A DNA stretch of 64,000 nt from Unio delphinus (Eukaryota > Mollusca > Bivalvia > Unionida > Unionidae), in NCBI GenBank assembly GCA_029339505.1, contig JAQISU010000119.1, positions 665,001 through 729,000 of the forward strand, given 5' to 3'. The position numbers and the translations under genes are program-made. Positions 11,213 through 23,458 of this stretch are shown here, one piece after another. The stretch's first letter is position 1. The number at the start of each line of letters is the position of its first letter. The notes below the pieces were generated by a model. The model was not told the origin of the DNA and made no database searches. It saw only the letters and a list, made by a program, of their open reading frames with translations.

Positions 11213-12934
11213 TTGATAAGTTGTAATATTACATGAATGGAAATCATTTTATTTGCTCTTAGTTTTCTTTTTAATAATAACAAAAAACATACATAACTGC
11301 TCAGTTGATATTTTTACATTGTTTATCATAAACATTTGTTTAATATATAATCAGTATAAAGAGATTATAGATGTATTTCACAGGTATTGATTATGATCTT
11401 GTTTCTCACTGTTATGTTTTATATTTAATTATATTATTTTCATACACATTTTATATTTGTGTTGCACCTATATTAGTTTCATATGGTTTCTATATTTTAC
11501 TTGAACTATATTGATCTTATATGTAAATCATCTGCTGCCAATGTTTGTCTCCATCATTGTCGCTAGCCAAGGGTTATTGATCCACTTTGACTACTCAAAT
11601 CAGAAAAATTCTCAGCAATGTTTTTTCTGGTCTTTCTTTCTAAACTTATTCCTTTTGAGGTTGAAAAATCGGTGTATAAGAAATGTTCAAAAGGCGATAC
11701 CATGCGCAACACTGCCATATCACCCACTTGATGGCCACACATACGAATTGAAAATAACTTGTCGGCAGCGACAGCTGATAAAACCAAATAAACTTCCGAC
11801 ACATAGTCAACTGACCATACAAACTCAAATTATCTTTTTAACTTAAAAGAATTAGGAGTCAAATTTTAAACTCCTCATTAGCATTTTCATATTTGAAAAT
11901 TTGCCTTAGTAATTGTTAACAAATATAAAAATGAATGTGCTTGTAATATAGAAGAAAATTTAGGTGTTAGAAGTAGGTCAATTATCCCTATTTCCATTGA
12001 AAACTTACCTTCCAAATATTTCATGTGTTGTTTGTTGTAATGATTAGATGTCACATGGAAAAGGTGTGTTAGTTATTTTGTCTTCTAACTTGCATTAAAA
12101 TAAGAGAACTAAAACTGGTCATATTTACAAAAATTCAAAAAGGTATAGTGATAGGTCTTGAATCAGAAACTGTCTTTTATTAAAACCTGTGTTTTTAATT
12201 CGGTTCGGAGACTCCCAAATCCTAACCTTGGATAAGCTTTAACGTGACAAGTATATCAATCTCTAAAGTAAATGATATTGACGGTGGATATTTTTAGATG
12301 ATGCTTTTAATTTAAAACTCATTATTTGTCAATAATCTGATATAATTACCCATGCTTCATAACGATAGTAATTTGCTGTTAACATGCGTCTATTAAACAA
12401 AAGTTGTAAAATATAATTTGTAATTATTTTACAATTGAAATTCAGAATCATCATACATTGAATTGTTTATGACAAATTATATCATATAACATAGGAGTAT
12501 ACTTGTTAATTAACATATTTTTCATCTTGTAATAAAGATTTATTCTGAACAGTATCTTACATTTTGTGTTAATTTAGAAAGAAAAATGTACTCTGTCATT
12601 CACTCCTCCTTTCTTTTGTTGTTTCCTAATTATCAAATGTTTTTATTCCTAATTCTTATATGTCTTTTATGTCAGTTTGCATAATTTTAGTGCCAGTAAT
12701 AATAATAATGATAATAATAATAATAATCTTCATACCAATAAAAGAAAACATGTCTAGGATTATTTCAGGCACGTAATATATATGTATCTTGTATTAAGTA
12801 AATATATTATAATACACTTGACACTATTCCTTAATACCAGCATGACAACAATATGTTTAAACAAACTGTCACATGTGATCTATGTTTACCTCAGTTCAAA
12901 ACATTCTTCATTTCATACAAACAAGTCTACATAG
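11213..12934. other. Non-coding, AT-rich
   Basis: No supportable gene. The plus-strand frame at 11511-11846 (111 codons) and its antisense have no recognisable domain. A short (TAATAA)n run lies near 12700-12727. Confidence 0.45.
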
Positions 12935-13475
12935 CTTGAAGAATTGCTAATGTTACATGCACATTTATAAAAAGCTTGGAGAATTACTAATGTTACATGT
13001 ACATTGATAAATAGCTTGGAGAATTGCTAATGTTACATGTACATTTATAAAAAGCTTGGAGAATTGCTAATGTTACATGTACATTGATAAATAGCTTGGA
13101 GAATTGCTAATGTTACATGTACATTTATAAATAGCTTGGAGAATTGCTAATGTTATATGTACATTTATAAATAGCTTGGAGAGTTGATAGATAGCTTGGA
13201 GAATTGCTAATGTTACATGTACATTTATAAATAGCTTGGAGAATTGCTAATGTTACATGTACATTTATAAATAGCTTGGAGAATTGATAATGTTACATGT
13301 ACAATAGCTTGGAGAATTGCTAATATGTTACATGTACATTTATAAATAGCTTGGAGAATTACTAATGTTACATGTACATTGATAAATAGCTTGGAGAATT
13401 GCTAATGTTACATGTACATTTATAAACAGCTTGGAGAATTGCTAATATGTTACATGTACATTTATAAATTCTGAT
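12935..13475. repeat. 40-bp minisatellite, about 13 copies
   Basis: The unit is 'agcttggagaattgctaatg' then 'ttacatgtacatttataaat'. Variants are gataaat/tataaat. Two shortened units lie near 13180 and 13300. Confidence 0.92.
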
Positions 13476-13519
13476 CACATGAAATATTTCATATGTTAGA
13501 TAGTTGTATTGAGGTCTTT

Positions 13520-13710
13520 ACAAATTTAATTCACATTTCTATATTTCCATTACCTACAAATATAATTCACATTTCTATATTTCCATTACCTACAAATATA
13601 ATTCACATTTCTATATTTCCATTACCTACAAATATAATTCACATTTCTATATTTCCATTACCTACAAATATAATTCACATTTCTATATTTCCATTACCTA
13701 CAAAATATTA
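13520..13710. repeat. 36-bp minisatellite, 5 copies
   Basis: The unit is 'ttcacatttctatatttcc' then 'attacctacaaatataa'. Its length, divisible by three, keeps a plus-strand frame open (13493-13780). It is not a gene. Confidence 0.9.
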
Positions 13711-15550
13711 CTTTATTATTCACCCTATTCATCTGTATATTAGTAAACAGTACCTCTCCTTATTCTGTGGACAATTTTAATATATTTAGTTTCAGATGAG
13801 AGGATTTTTTAAAAAGCAAACAATTATTTCCATAATTAACAATACTAAAATGTCTAGGAGGTTACCTTAGATTTACTAACAAATTAAATGGACATAAATA
13901 TGTGATAATACAAGTGTCATCATTTTTAAAATGAAATTTTTGCCAAGTCAGATAAATTCTATCCGTGTTAAGTTGTGGAAAGCAAAAATTGAAGTTATTA
14001 AATATCTTTTTTAAATTTCATGAGAATGATCACATGTATTATTCTAATTATCACATGATGACAAATACATGATTTGATGAAATTGTTTAAAGTATAGTCA
14101 TGACTCTGAAATACGTTTGAAATTCAACCTTTCCTTTCATCAAATTAATGACATTTTTTAAGTTAGTGGTGTTATTACTGGTAAATCGGTATACATGTAT
14201 GTAGAAAAATGATATGTTTTGTTTAACCAAAATAACATTAGTGTTTGTATATGTGTGAGTGTATATATGTATATGTGTGTGCATGTGTGTGTGTATTTAG
14301 TGATGAATGGCTGAAGTAATGAAAGACAGCAGCTCATAATGTACTTGATGCATAGCTGTAACTAAATTAAATCTTTTTACTTTCAGCCAATGTTTCCATT
14401 TGTATGATATTTTTAATACCCCAAAATATATAACAGTGCTATATTCCCAATATACATATGCATTCCAGCCAGTCAAATTCTTATATAACCTTGCAATAAA
14501 TTAACTGCATCCTGTCAAAAAGATCCTACTTCAGACATATTACGATCTTTCTTTTCACTTTGCTGACTTCTACAACTGCGAGTGAACTATAATCATCCCC
14601 ATCTTGTGTAACAATTTTCATTGATTTTGCAATGATAAAAACAATGAGTTTAAAAACCTCACTGAAGACAATCATTATGAAGAATAAAATATAACAACTT
14701 CCCAGTCCAGTATTTTATGTTATATTTTGCAAAGCAACAAAGAATGATGTCATAGAATTCAATTAGCTTATACTCCTGCTTACAGTCGCTTCTAAAACCA
14801 TGCTTGAAACCTGCTAATTTGTGTCCATAACTTGACTTCCCCAAGTAAAGTTAAGCTTTTCAACTTTGCATCTGTAGACATGATTTATAATATATGTTCC
14901 CTCCCATTACATGTACATTATATCATCATAGAAACCTGCTACAAGGTGATGGCTAAAATGTTTAGTCCACATACAACTACTTGCTATATATTTATCTTAA
15001 TGCCTTTGTAATTTCAGCTTATAAGACTTATAAGACTATTCAACATGATAGTAAATGAAAAGATCTAGTAGTCAAATAAATTTCAGGTCTAATGGACTGT
15101 AAAAAAAATTAAAATTTGAAGATAAAAGTACACTGCACTAATTACACAGTAGGAGGAAAACTAGTATGAAAACGGGAAAATAAAATATTGAACATACTGG
15201 TTTGAGATTCCATGATTGGTTATTCGTGTGAATATTTGTTAATCATTTTAAATTTTATCCTAGAAAGAGAGAAAAGATTGTAACTGTACACTATCAGTTA
15301 TTTTATTAGTTTGATGTAGCAAAGCCAATAATGAATGTAGCTGTTTATTCCTGATATGTAAAATGGGTGATACAAGTTTCAAATGAATGCATTGTTTTTT
15401 AATGCTTTGAGACAATGTTTACATATATATATATACAGTAGAAACTGTCTTAAAAGACCACACCTTCTGCCAAAAAGTAATGGTCTGATATTGCAGGTCT
15501 TTACACTGTATAATCATTAAATCAGTGCAGGGAGATTCTGGTCTCCCAAA
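13711..15550. other. Non-coding, AT-rich
   Basis: No exon or element recognised. A TG-rich run lies at about 14245-14297. Confidence 0.45.
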
Positions 15551-15552
15551 AC

Positions 15553-15554
<2 letters not shown>

Positions 15555-15616
<62 letters not shown>
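15555..15616. repeat. (AT)n microsatellite
   Basis: About 30 TA dinucleotides. Confidence 0.95.
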
Positions 15617-15618
<2 letters not shown>

Positions 15619-16009
15619 CTGTAGAATTCTGAAGAATTTAATGATTGAAAGTAAAATAACTAATTTATGTTCATTGTGTTGTTTCCACTTGGCAACATAA
15701 TGCACATTTTGTGGTTATGTACATAATCATCTTTTCTTTCTTAGATGTTTTGGGGAGTCGTGAAAGAGAAACATCTTTAGATTTAGAAAATGCAGGTTTT
15801 ATAGCGTAAAATGTTCTTTAATTCCAATCAGTAGAGGTTATATGTGAACCTTGATAAAATTAATTTCATCCTGGAAAAACCCTGGAAATGACATGGAAAT
15901 TTATCTTTAGAAAAGCATGGAAACCATGCCAATGGCACCCATGTTTCTTAACGTGTTTGTACTGGTTAAATTAACGGAGGTAATCAATTTGCAGAAAGTG
16001 GCAGTCAAG
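15617..16009. other. Non-coding
   Basis: Nothing recognised. Confidence 0.4.
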
Positions 16010-17230
16010 AGGGTCCAAAGGTTTTCATAAGTCTTCTGTGTCCTGAATTCTCCTGATCACCAAGAGAAGGGGAAATTTGCCTACATAATCAATTTGTAAT
16101 AGTTAAAATTGATTGTTTTTGAGGAGTATTTCAAGATGGAGACCACATCCTTAACCTGGAATGCAATGTTTCCATCTCCATTGACTATCAGGATACCTGT
16201 TTGCACATCCCAATATTTTCTCCACATTAAAAATATATCTCCAGGTTTGCTTAGACTAGGAAGGTTTTAAATTCTGGGAATTCACCCCATTTATGAGAGT
16301 AGTACAATTCTACAGGGAACTCCAATTCTCCAGTGTGTTGACACCTGACTAATCCACAATATTCAGATTCAGTCCTTTCTTCAGGATCTTCCTAAACAAT
16401 TAGATCATGATTATCTCAAAGATTTATTTAAATAAGAATTTAATACATGAATTAATTTCACATCTGCAATATGTCTTTGTTTTAAATCTACCGGTACATC
16501 ATGAATATGACTTGCTTTATGAATTTTATTTATCGGATATTCCCCAGGACTTAGTTGATCTTGTTTATTGAGTTGGATATCAAGTCAGGTTGCAGGACCA
16601 CAATAATTATATCATGGAAGATTTTCTCTTGGGTATTTACCCCATGGAGTTCCTGGTAATTTTTCTAATGAAGTAGCTATATAACCACCTATTCTGTTTG
16701 TCTGGGAGACAAATTTATGTCAGTAAACCGGATGGGCTCTTTTACCAAACCCCTTAAAGTCAAAGCTCAGGCATTACAGGACTTAACAAAGGGACTCTCA
16801 TTCACAACAGTCCACATATTCTCCACCTTCATGCTTGGCTCAGACCCACCAGAACAAGTTCTCAGGCCCAGTTACCAGTTGATCATTCAGGAAAGTTTCC
16901 ATATCCTATTCTATGATGCCAGATGGAGAATCTTCTGTGAAAATAGGTTGATACTAGATATCCCTTTGTAACTTCCATTGCCTATTTCCTTTTGTTCCTT
17001 TTAGAACAAAAGATATTCAGTATCATCTATAAATGGCTGTAGAGCTGCCATTTCTGACAAACTTGTATTCTCTTGGGGCTCTGCAATCAGTATTGATTTG
17101 CTCTTTGCTGATCTCATTAAGTATTTTGAGCTTGCCCAGATGGAATCTCTCTTGTGTTTTAGTATATTCATTGTATCAGTGAAGAAATATGTTGGACCTA
17201 GCTGATAGTTTTCAATTTCTTTCCATTTTA
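16010..17230 (+). mobile_element. DIRS-like retroelement remnant (RT plus tyrosine recombinase)
   Basis: At about 16165-16255 a broken plus frame reads SIDYQDTCLHIPIFSPH, resembling reverse transcriptase motif A and its flank in DIRS/Ngaro-type elements. At 16717-16971 an open frame ends with YDARWRIFCENRLILDIPL, and near 17030-17130 there are AAISDKL and FADLIKYFELAQ. These resemble the N-terminal core-binding part of the tyrosine recombinase that follows RT/RNase H in such elements. The order is as expected, but the 600 bp between is far too short for full RT plus RNase H, so the copy is internally deleted. Stops and shifts break all parts. No terminal repeats were found. A Gypsy-type RT is the alternative for the first segment. 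Confidence 0.5.
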
Positions 17231-17261
17231 TTTTTTACATTTAGAAACTTGTACATTTCTC

Positions 17262-18420
17262 ATTCAAATAATGCCATGCATAATCAGTCATATTATATAT
17301 ATCATTTAAATAATGCCATGCATAACCAGTCATATTACATATATTATTTAAATAATGCCATGCATAATCAGTCATATTACATATATCATTTAAATAATGC
17401 CATGCATAATCAGTCATGCATATCAATAATGCCATGCATAATCAGTCATATTACATATATTATTTAAATAATGCCATGCATAATCAGTCATACTACATAT
17501 ATCATTTAAATAATGCCATGCATAATCAGTCATGCATATCAATAATGCCATGCATAATCAGTCATGCATATCAATAATGCCATGCGTAATCAGTCATATT
17601 ACATATATCATTTAAATAATGCCATGCATAATCAGTCATACTACATATATCATTTAAATAAATGCCATCCATAATCAGTCATATTACATATATTATTTAA
17701 ATAATGCCATGCATAATCAGTCATATTACATATATCATTTAAATAATGCCATGCATAATCAGTCATATTACATATATTATTTAAATAATGCCATGCATAA
17801 TCAGTCATATTACATATATTATTTAAATAATGCCATGCATAATCAGTCATATTACATATATTATTTAAATAATGCCATGCATAATCAGTCATATTACATA
17901 TATTATTTAAATAATGCCATGCATAATCAGTCATATTACATATATCATTTAAATAATGCCATGCATAATCAGTCATATTACATATATTATTTAAATAATG
18001 CCATGCATAATCAGTCATATTACATATATTATTTAAATAATGCCATGCATAATCAGTCATATTACATATATCATTTAAATAATGCCATGCATAATCAGTC
18101 ATATTACATATATTATTTAAATAATGCCATGCATAATCAGTCATATTACATATATTATTTAAATAATGCCATGCATAATCAGTCATATTACATATATCAT
18201 TCAAATATTTCCATGCATAATCAGTCATACTGCATATATCATTCAAATATTTCCATGCATAATCAGTCATACTACATATATCAATAATGCCATACATTAC
18301 TGTCATATTACTTATATCATTAACATTATGCCATACACTACTCAGTCATATTACACATATCAACAATGCCATACATTACTCAGTCATACTACATATCAAT
18401 AATGCCAATTACTCATTCAT
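17262..18420. repeat. 42-bp minisatellite, about 26 copies
   Basis: The unit runs 'atcatttaaataatgccatg' then 'cataatcagtcatattacat' 'at', degenerating at both ends. Frames are open on both strands (17709-18287 plus, 17650-18306 minus) because the unit is 14 codons without stops. It is clearly related in sequence to the 43-bp array at 25690. Confidence 0.95.
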
Positions 18421-18471
18421 ACTATTTGCGTCACTTAAATAATGGTATGCATTACCTGTAGTTACATGACT

Positions 18472-18507
18472 GCATCGGTGGCCTAGTGGTATAGTGTCAG
18501 CCTCCTA
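18472..18507 (+). repeat. SINE-B head fragment
   Basis: 'gcatcggtggcctagtgg' followed by 'tatagtgtcagcctcc' matches the tRNA-like 5' end (box A region) of SINE-B. The body is missing. Confidence 0.5.
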
Positions 18508-18643
18508 ATGTATTTGATACAGACTTTAAAGTTATGTGTAAAGGAAGACAGCTCATATTGTACTTTATACAGACTTTATAATTATGTGCATGGTGTACAT
18601 TGCGCAGATGTATATGACTATGACAATGTATTGTTTATTGCAG

Positions 18644-18676
18644 ACAATAGTACTAATTCTACAACAATGACTTCAG
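18644..18676 (+). CDS. Stalk mini-exon (33 nt, phase 1-1)
   Basis: The acceptor 'ttgtttattgcag' precedes it and the donor 'gtacgatatg' follows. The two bases ac, ten codons (NSTNSTTMTS) and a final g give entry and exit in phase 1. The Thr/Ser/Asn composition matches the stalk of the terminal exon at 2991, and the phase matches all receptor exons downstream. It is probably one segment of an extracellular mucin-like stalk in the second receptor gene. The exon is short, so the call rests on splice sites, phase and composition together. Confidence 0.5.
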
Positions 18677-19069
18677 GTACGATATGTATGTACCTCCCAG
18701 GCTTAATATGCAGCAATGCTATATTAGTGTACTCTGTTAAATTCCATGTACCATTCATTCCAACTATTATAATGTGTAAAAATCATAAGATTATTGCTTC
18801 CAACCTTTTAATAATTTGTCTTTTATCTAATTTCTTTAACTTTGAATGTACCTTCACCTTCATTTTGGTGCCAATTTTTTAAAATTGTACAGTTCATACA
18901 AACATTTAATTTAAATATTCACTGTACAATGATCCTTAAATGGAAAAAGCTTCCCTATACATTAAACTTTTGTTACAGTTGTACAATTGCTACAAATAAT
19001 GGATTTAAAACACCCACTGTACAATGCCTCCATGACGGAGGTGACAAGTGTGCTACTGATATTTTGCAT

Positions 19070-19692
19070 AAAATCAAATCGAGAGACTGCCTTGCCATCG
19101 CCACCTGGAACATTAGAACTCTGGCGCAAATTGGAAGTCTCCAAGAACAGACAAATGAGCAGGAACACTACACATAGCACCTTCTGGTACTCTGTGCAGT
19201 CAGATGGAAAGCCGAAGAAGAACACCAAACTGAAGATGGGCATATATTATACTATAGTGGAGAGTTGGACAAGTCCATAAATGGAGTAGGCTTCCTTGTA
19301 AACAAAGCCATCAAGGGATATGTGCTTGAATGTTGTCCCATATCTAGCAGAATCATCTCCTTTCATCTGAAATCATCTCCCTTTAACATCACAATTATCC
19401 AAGTATATGCTCCAACTACCGAACATGATGATTAAGAAATAGAGGAGTTTTACAACAAACTCCAGGGTATACTAAATTTGGGTCAGTAACAAAGAAATTC
19501 TCATCATCCAAGGAGATTTGAATGCCAAAGTTGACAAAGATGCTCTAAAAGACTGGGATGATCATTGTGACCTTCTTGCAGTGAGCTTACCAATGAAAGC
19601 ACGAGACCGCTGCTCGAGTTTGCAAGCTACAACAACTTGGTACTAGCCAACACCCTGGGCCAACATAAAGCTTCACATTGCTGGACATGCAT
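19070..19692 (+). pseudogene. LINE endonuclease half (5' of insertion)
   Basis: Apurinic-endonuclease-like domain of the RTE-type LINE. The opening motif ATWNIRTL (Asn of the first catalytic motif) is clear. Downstream motifs are split among frames. The frame breaks at the hAT-like insertion inside the codons just before NGINYNQIDYTLI, whose D is the conserved NQID residue of the domain. Confidence 0.65.
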
Positions 19693-20059
19693 CCCAAACC
19701 AAAATCGCAAGCTTATTTGTAAGGTTGCGGCAAGCTTGCCGCAAGCTTAGATTTGAAACCGTGGCAAGCTTGCAGCAAGCTTGTTTTTAAGGTTGCGGCA
19801 AGCTTGCAGCAAGCTTGCGCAAGCTTGTTTTTAAGGTTGTGGCAAGCTTGTTTTTAAGGTTGCGGCAAGCTTGTTTTTAAGGTTGTGGCAAGCTTGCCGC
19901 AAGCTTATATTTAAGGTTGTGTATGACAAGCTTAGATTTTAAACTATATATATATAGAAAACTGACATGGCAGGCATGTACTGCCACAATATTTCTAGCC
20001 CTTGATGTGTGGAAATGACCATTTATATAAAATATTAAAAGTAAAATGTTGATATATGC

Positions 20060-20480
20060 TACAATGTATGTCGCAGAATTTAAACAGAGTGGATTTTGTA
20101 TTAAATGAATAACTCAAACAATGTGTGAAAGATGGCAATTCATGAATTTAATTAGTTAATAAAAAATATATGATGTAAAAATACAATCTCACATGCTCTC
20201 AAAATACAATTGATCCAATTACTCTATATTAACATTCACACATTGAAGAAAATAAAATATTATATCGATCTGATATACAGATTCAAAACACCTCAGTTTA
20301 AAAAAATAATATACACTATCCAATATTCACATAATTTTATGTACCGCCTAGGATTGAGATTCAAACAATTCAAATAAATTTCAAAAGTTCTGCACTGTAA
20401 GTACAAGATTCACAAATCTCCTGGAATTCAACTAGATTCAAAATAATCTCATGTAATTAATACAAATGTACCAATTGAAA
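20060..20480. repeat. Dispersed repeat, copy 1 (partner at 44826)
   Basis: It shares with 44826-45262 long phrases such as 'gattcacaaatctcctggaat', 'caatctcacatgctctcaa' and 'catattcacataattt', in the same order over ~430 bp with scattered differences. It may be part of the hAT-like family itself or an independent repeat. Confidence 0.7.
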
Positions 20481-20573
20481 CAGCAATTGGACCAAATACA
20501 CCAGTCCCTCGATAACAAATAGTATACATATCAATATACTATAATTACCGTTATTTACTATTGCACGACATAC

Positions 20574-20576
<3 letters not shown>

Positions 20577-20608
<32 letters not shown>
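20577..20608. repeat. (GA)n microsatellite
   Basis: About 15 GA units inside the hAT-like insertion. Confidence 0.9.
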
Positions 20609-20612
<4 letters not shown>

Positions 20613-20716
20613 TTCTAAATAAAATATTTTCAATTTTGGAATCTGGGAACATATTTTTAATTACTTCCATTAACGTGTAGGCTGTGCTCAATTTACGATC
20701 AGCTCATAGAATCACA

Positions 20717-20998
20717 TCAGCACGTTATCTGCTTTTTAAATATGTGCTGATCACTGACTTCCTTTCCCTTCATCGTTGACAAAATACTTGTATTTCCCTT
20801 CAATAGTGATGCCAATTTCGCATGATTTTCCGATTCCACGTGCCGTGAAAAGTCCTTCATTCCACCATGTTGTTCACATGAAAAATCTAAGTTACAAACA
20901 GTGCAGAGCACAAAATGCACTCCTTTAGACGGTGGCTTAAGGCATGGTCACAGAGTATTATGAACTGGTAGAAAATGTTCCTTTCTATGTTTAGACAT
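20717..20998 (-). pseudogene. hAT-type zinc-finger exon (transposase N-terminus)
   Basis: The minus-strand frame from an ATG at 20998 opens MSKHRKEHFLPVHNTL, meets one in-frame TGA, and continues with the C2H2-like finger CTVCNLDFSCEQHGG then RHVESENHAK, ending near 20717. CxxC, HGG and the H-x5-H pair are the signature of the DNA-binding finger at the start of a group of hAT transposases. Nothing of the catalytic or dimerisation domains follows within the insertion, which fits an internally deleted transposon. A host gene using such a finger is less likely given the flanking terminal repeats. Confidence 0.55.
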
Positions 20999-22122
20999 TC
21001 TATTTTCATCATCAGATTCGAGCTGAAACTTTGTTGTCGGCAGCATGTTTAAACAACCGGATGTTGAGAATGTTACAATCAGTGGTATGGCGCCGACTAC
21101 AGACCCGGACGCGGACCGAAGAGACGTACAACAAAACTAACCGGAATATAAACGCTTAAAAAATTATTTTAAAAAAAATAAAAAATAAATGCAACCTCAA
21201 ATCTTATTTTAAAACCAATGACCATACTACCGTACGAATGAGCTTTATTCCGTACAAATAAAGTCAAATACGAACTGGTAAACAGGTCTGCAAAGGCAAA
21301 AGGGAGGGGGGGTCAGAATTTTTAGTTTTTAATACTCATTTATATTAATTTCAGGATAAATTACCGTATATTGAGATTTTAATCAAAAACATTATTCCAC
21401 ATGATTTCCGTTCGATCACAGGAGTCTGACACTGTTTCAACAATGTTAAAATTACCTATACTTTCAAATACAAAAATTGTCAATGAAACAAAAATTGGAA
21501 TATTCTTTCAAAAACTAAATGCCAGAAGTTATCATCACAAAATTACAGAGACTATATTTGATGGTGCATACATTGTTGGTAAGAAGCATTTATAAGTACT
21601 TGACTTCAAATATCTTGCTGCATTAAGTCAGTCTATAAACAACTTTGCAATCGGTAAATGCTATGTATTTTACCGGATTTTACTAAATGGAATCCTTTAT
21701 CACAGTGTAAAATATAACACACATTCAAGAAATTCTTGCTCTGTTCTTTTTATATTTAATGGTGTAAAACAATGTGGACAAATTATGTTCTATGCTAAAG
21801 TTTATCCACTGTGCTGCTGTTTGATGAATGACTGCAGATGCACTCCTTCATTTTTTGCAATCTAGGAAGCTGAATTTTACATTTTACAAGTTTGCAGACT
21901 TGGAAAAATTCCTTTTGCAAGCTAGCTTAATTTGTGTAAGTTTGAGATTTTACAGTAAGCTTGCAGACTTTGAGAATTTCATTTTGCAAGGTTGCACAAA
22001 CTTGCGCAAGCTTGCAGACTTGGAAAAATTCCTTTTGCAAGCTTGCGCAAGCTACCTTACTAGCGTGTACAACTTCAACTAGCTTGCTGCAAGCTTGTGG
22101 AAAGCTTGCATTTTGGTTTGGG

Positions 22123-23335
22123 TGGCATGCACCAAATGGAATCAATTATAACCAGATTGACTATACACTGATACAAAACTGCTACCTCATGATTATAAAC
22201 TTCCAAGTGAAGCTGAAGAAAATGAACAAGCCAAAGAATATCAGGCTCAAATTCAACCTTGAACAACTGAAGGACCCTAACATCTGCATGCCATTCTAAG
22301 CCACAATTGGAGGAAAATTTTCTCCACTCCTTATGATGGATGTTGTTGTTAAAGTGATGACAGACACTTTCAACACAGTCATGACACCAGTTGCCAAGAA
22401 CATCATTGGCATCGATGTTGCCGAAAATAAAACAACCTGGGTTACAGAAGAGATTTTGAATTTGTTTGATGCCAGAATAGACCTAAAAAAAAAACACTAG
22501 ACACACAACAGAGACAATGGAGTACCATGAAATAAACAAGAATATTAGAAAAAATCTTGAAAGCATAAGAAGATTGGATTGGACAAAAATGCACAGAAAT
22601 AGAGAGCAGTCTGATAAAGAATAACAGCAAAAAGGCATTTCAAATTGTCAAAGACCTCACCTGACAGAATTAACCAAGAGTCAGTACCATTCAAGATGAA
22701 AACGGAAAATGCCTCACAGAAGCAAATGACATTGCAAAAATAAGTACTGAGTATTGTAAAGAAATCTACAACCATCAGTCCACAGCAGACTTGTAGGTGC
22801 TTTTCAGTTCCAAACTCCACAAATGATGATGATTTCCCCATTCTCAAAGAAGAGGTGGAGTCAGCAATAAGAGCACTGAAGAATGGGAAGGCAGCTGGAG
22901 TAGACAATATCCCAGCTGAACTTGTCAAGAAATGGGTTGGGTGGGGAATCAGTAATAGAGCTACTAAAAAAAGATCTGGCTGACAGGTGAATGACCAACA
23001 CAGTAATCCAAGTATTTGAAATGATATGCTACAGAACCATCTTTGGCATCTCTTTAAGATAATACCATCAGGCACAAAGTAGGCTATTATGAAGACCTCC
23101 TCAGTACGGTCAAAAAGAGAAAGCTGAAATGGTATGACCATGTCACTAGAACCAACAGTCTATCAACAACAGTGCTGCAGAAGGAGAGGTATAGACAGAG
23201 AACTGACATCACAGAATGGACCAGAAAAAGTTTTGCGGAGACTCATGCATTGGCACATGATCGAGACAAGTGCAAGGAGCTGGTCGGATGTTTAGCAGCA
23301 CAGTACCTCAATGACCACACTAGGTATAGAGACTG
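22123..23335 (+). pseudogene. LINE reverse transcriptase half (3' of insertion)
   Basis: It resumes the endonuclease (NQIDYTLI) and runs through broken frames into the pre-RT helix region ('KNSKKAFQIVKDL' near 22630) and the RT start (LKNGKAAGVDNIPAELVK at about 22873). It then jumps to a C-terminal fragment (WYDHVTRTNSL, QRTDITEWTRKSFAETHALA). The YxDD catalytic core is not present. It is a dead relic. Confidence 0.6.
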
Positions 23336-23458
23336 ATGATGATGACAATGACTGTACAATGAACCTTGTGTGGAAGAAAAAAACATGGTCCCTACACAAA
23401 TGGTTTAAGTACCAGTAAAAATATTCTTTGTGAAATAACGAAAATAAATGTCATATTA

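Larger units (their letters stand above)
19693..22122. mobile_element. hAT-like DNA transposon, 2.43 kb, inserted in LINE
   Basis: The ends are inverted repeats: left 'cccaaaccaaaatcgcaagc', right ending 'gcttgcattttggtttggg', whose complement matches with one extra base. Subterminal regions are packed with the palindrome-like GCAAGCTTGC (19715-19930 and 21950-22110). Flanks are tgcat at 19688-19692 and tggcat at 22123-22128, an imperfect target duplication. The interior has a minus-strand zinc-finger exon typical of hAT transposases (20717-20998) but no catalytic region, so the copy is non-autonomous. It also contains an interspersed segment (20060-20480) shared with 44826-45262. Confidence 0.7.
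18960..23340 (+). mobile_element. RTE-type LINE, split by a hAT-like insertion
   Basis: The left half (about 19000-19692) carries the endonuclease start (LAIATWNIRTLAQIGSLQEQ at 19089) and continues with broken endonuclease sequence ('QGDLNAKVD'-like near 19510). The right half resumes after 22122 with NGINYNQIDYTLI, then the RT-side segment EEVESAIRALKNGKAAGVDN at about 22850, and ends with the C-terminal KRKLKWYDHVTR at about 23118. The 3' end is a short (GAT)n run at about 23331. Much of the RT palm is missing between 22985 and 23030, and stops are frequent, so it is dead. The class is inferred from the endonuclease opening and the C-terminal KWxxHVTR-type region. Confidence 0.7.

Noticed and set aside
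11511..11846. 111-codon plus-strand frame
   Set aside because: No domain, antisense equally open, surrounded by non-coding AT-rich DNA.
17650..18306. Open frames on both strands (218 and 192 codons) as repeat proteins
   Set aside because: Product of the 42-bp minisatellite. Both strands open with 14-residue repeats and no flanking coding signal.
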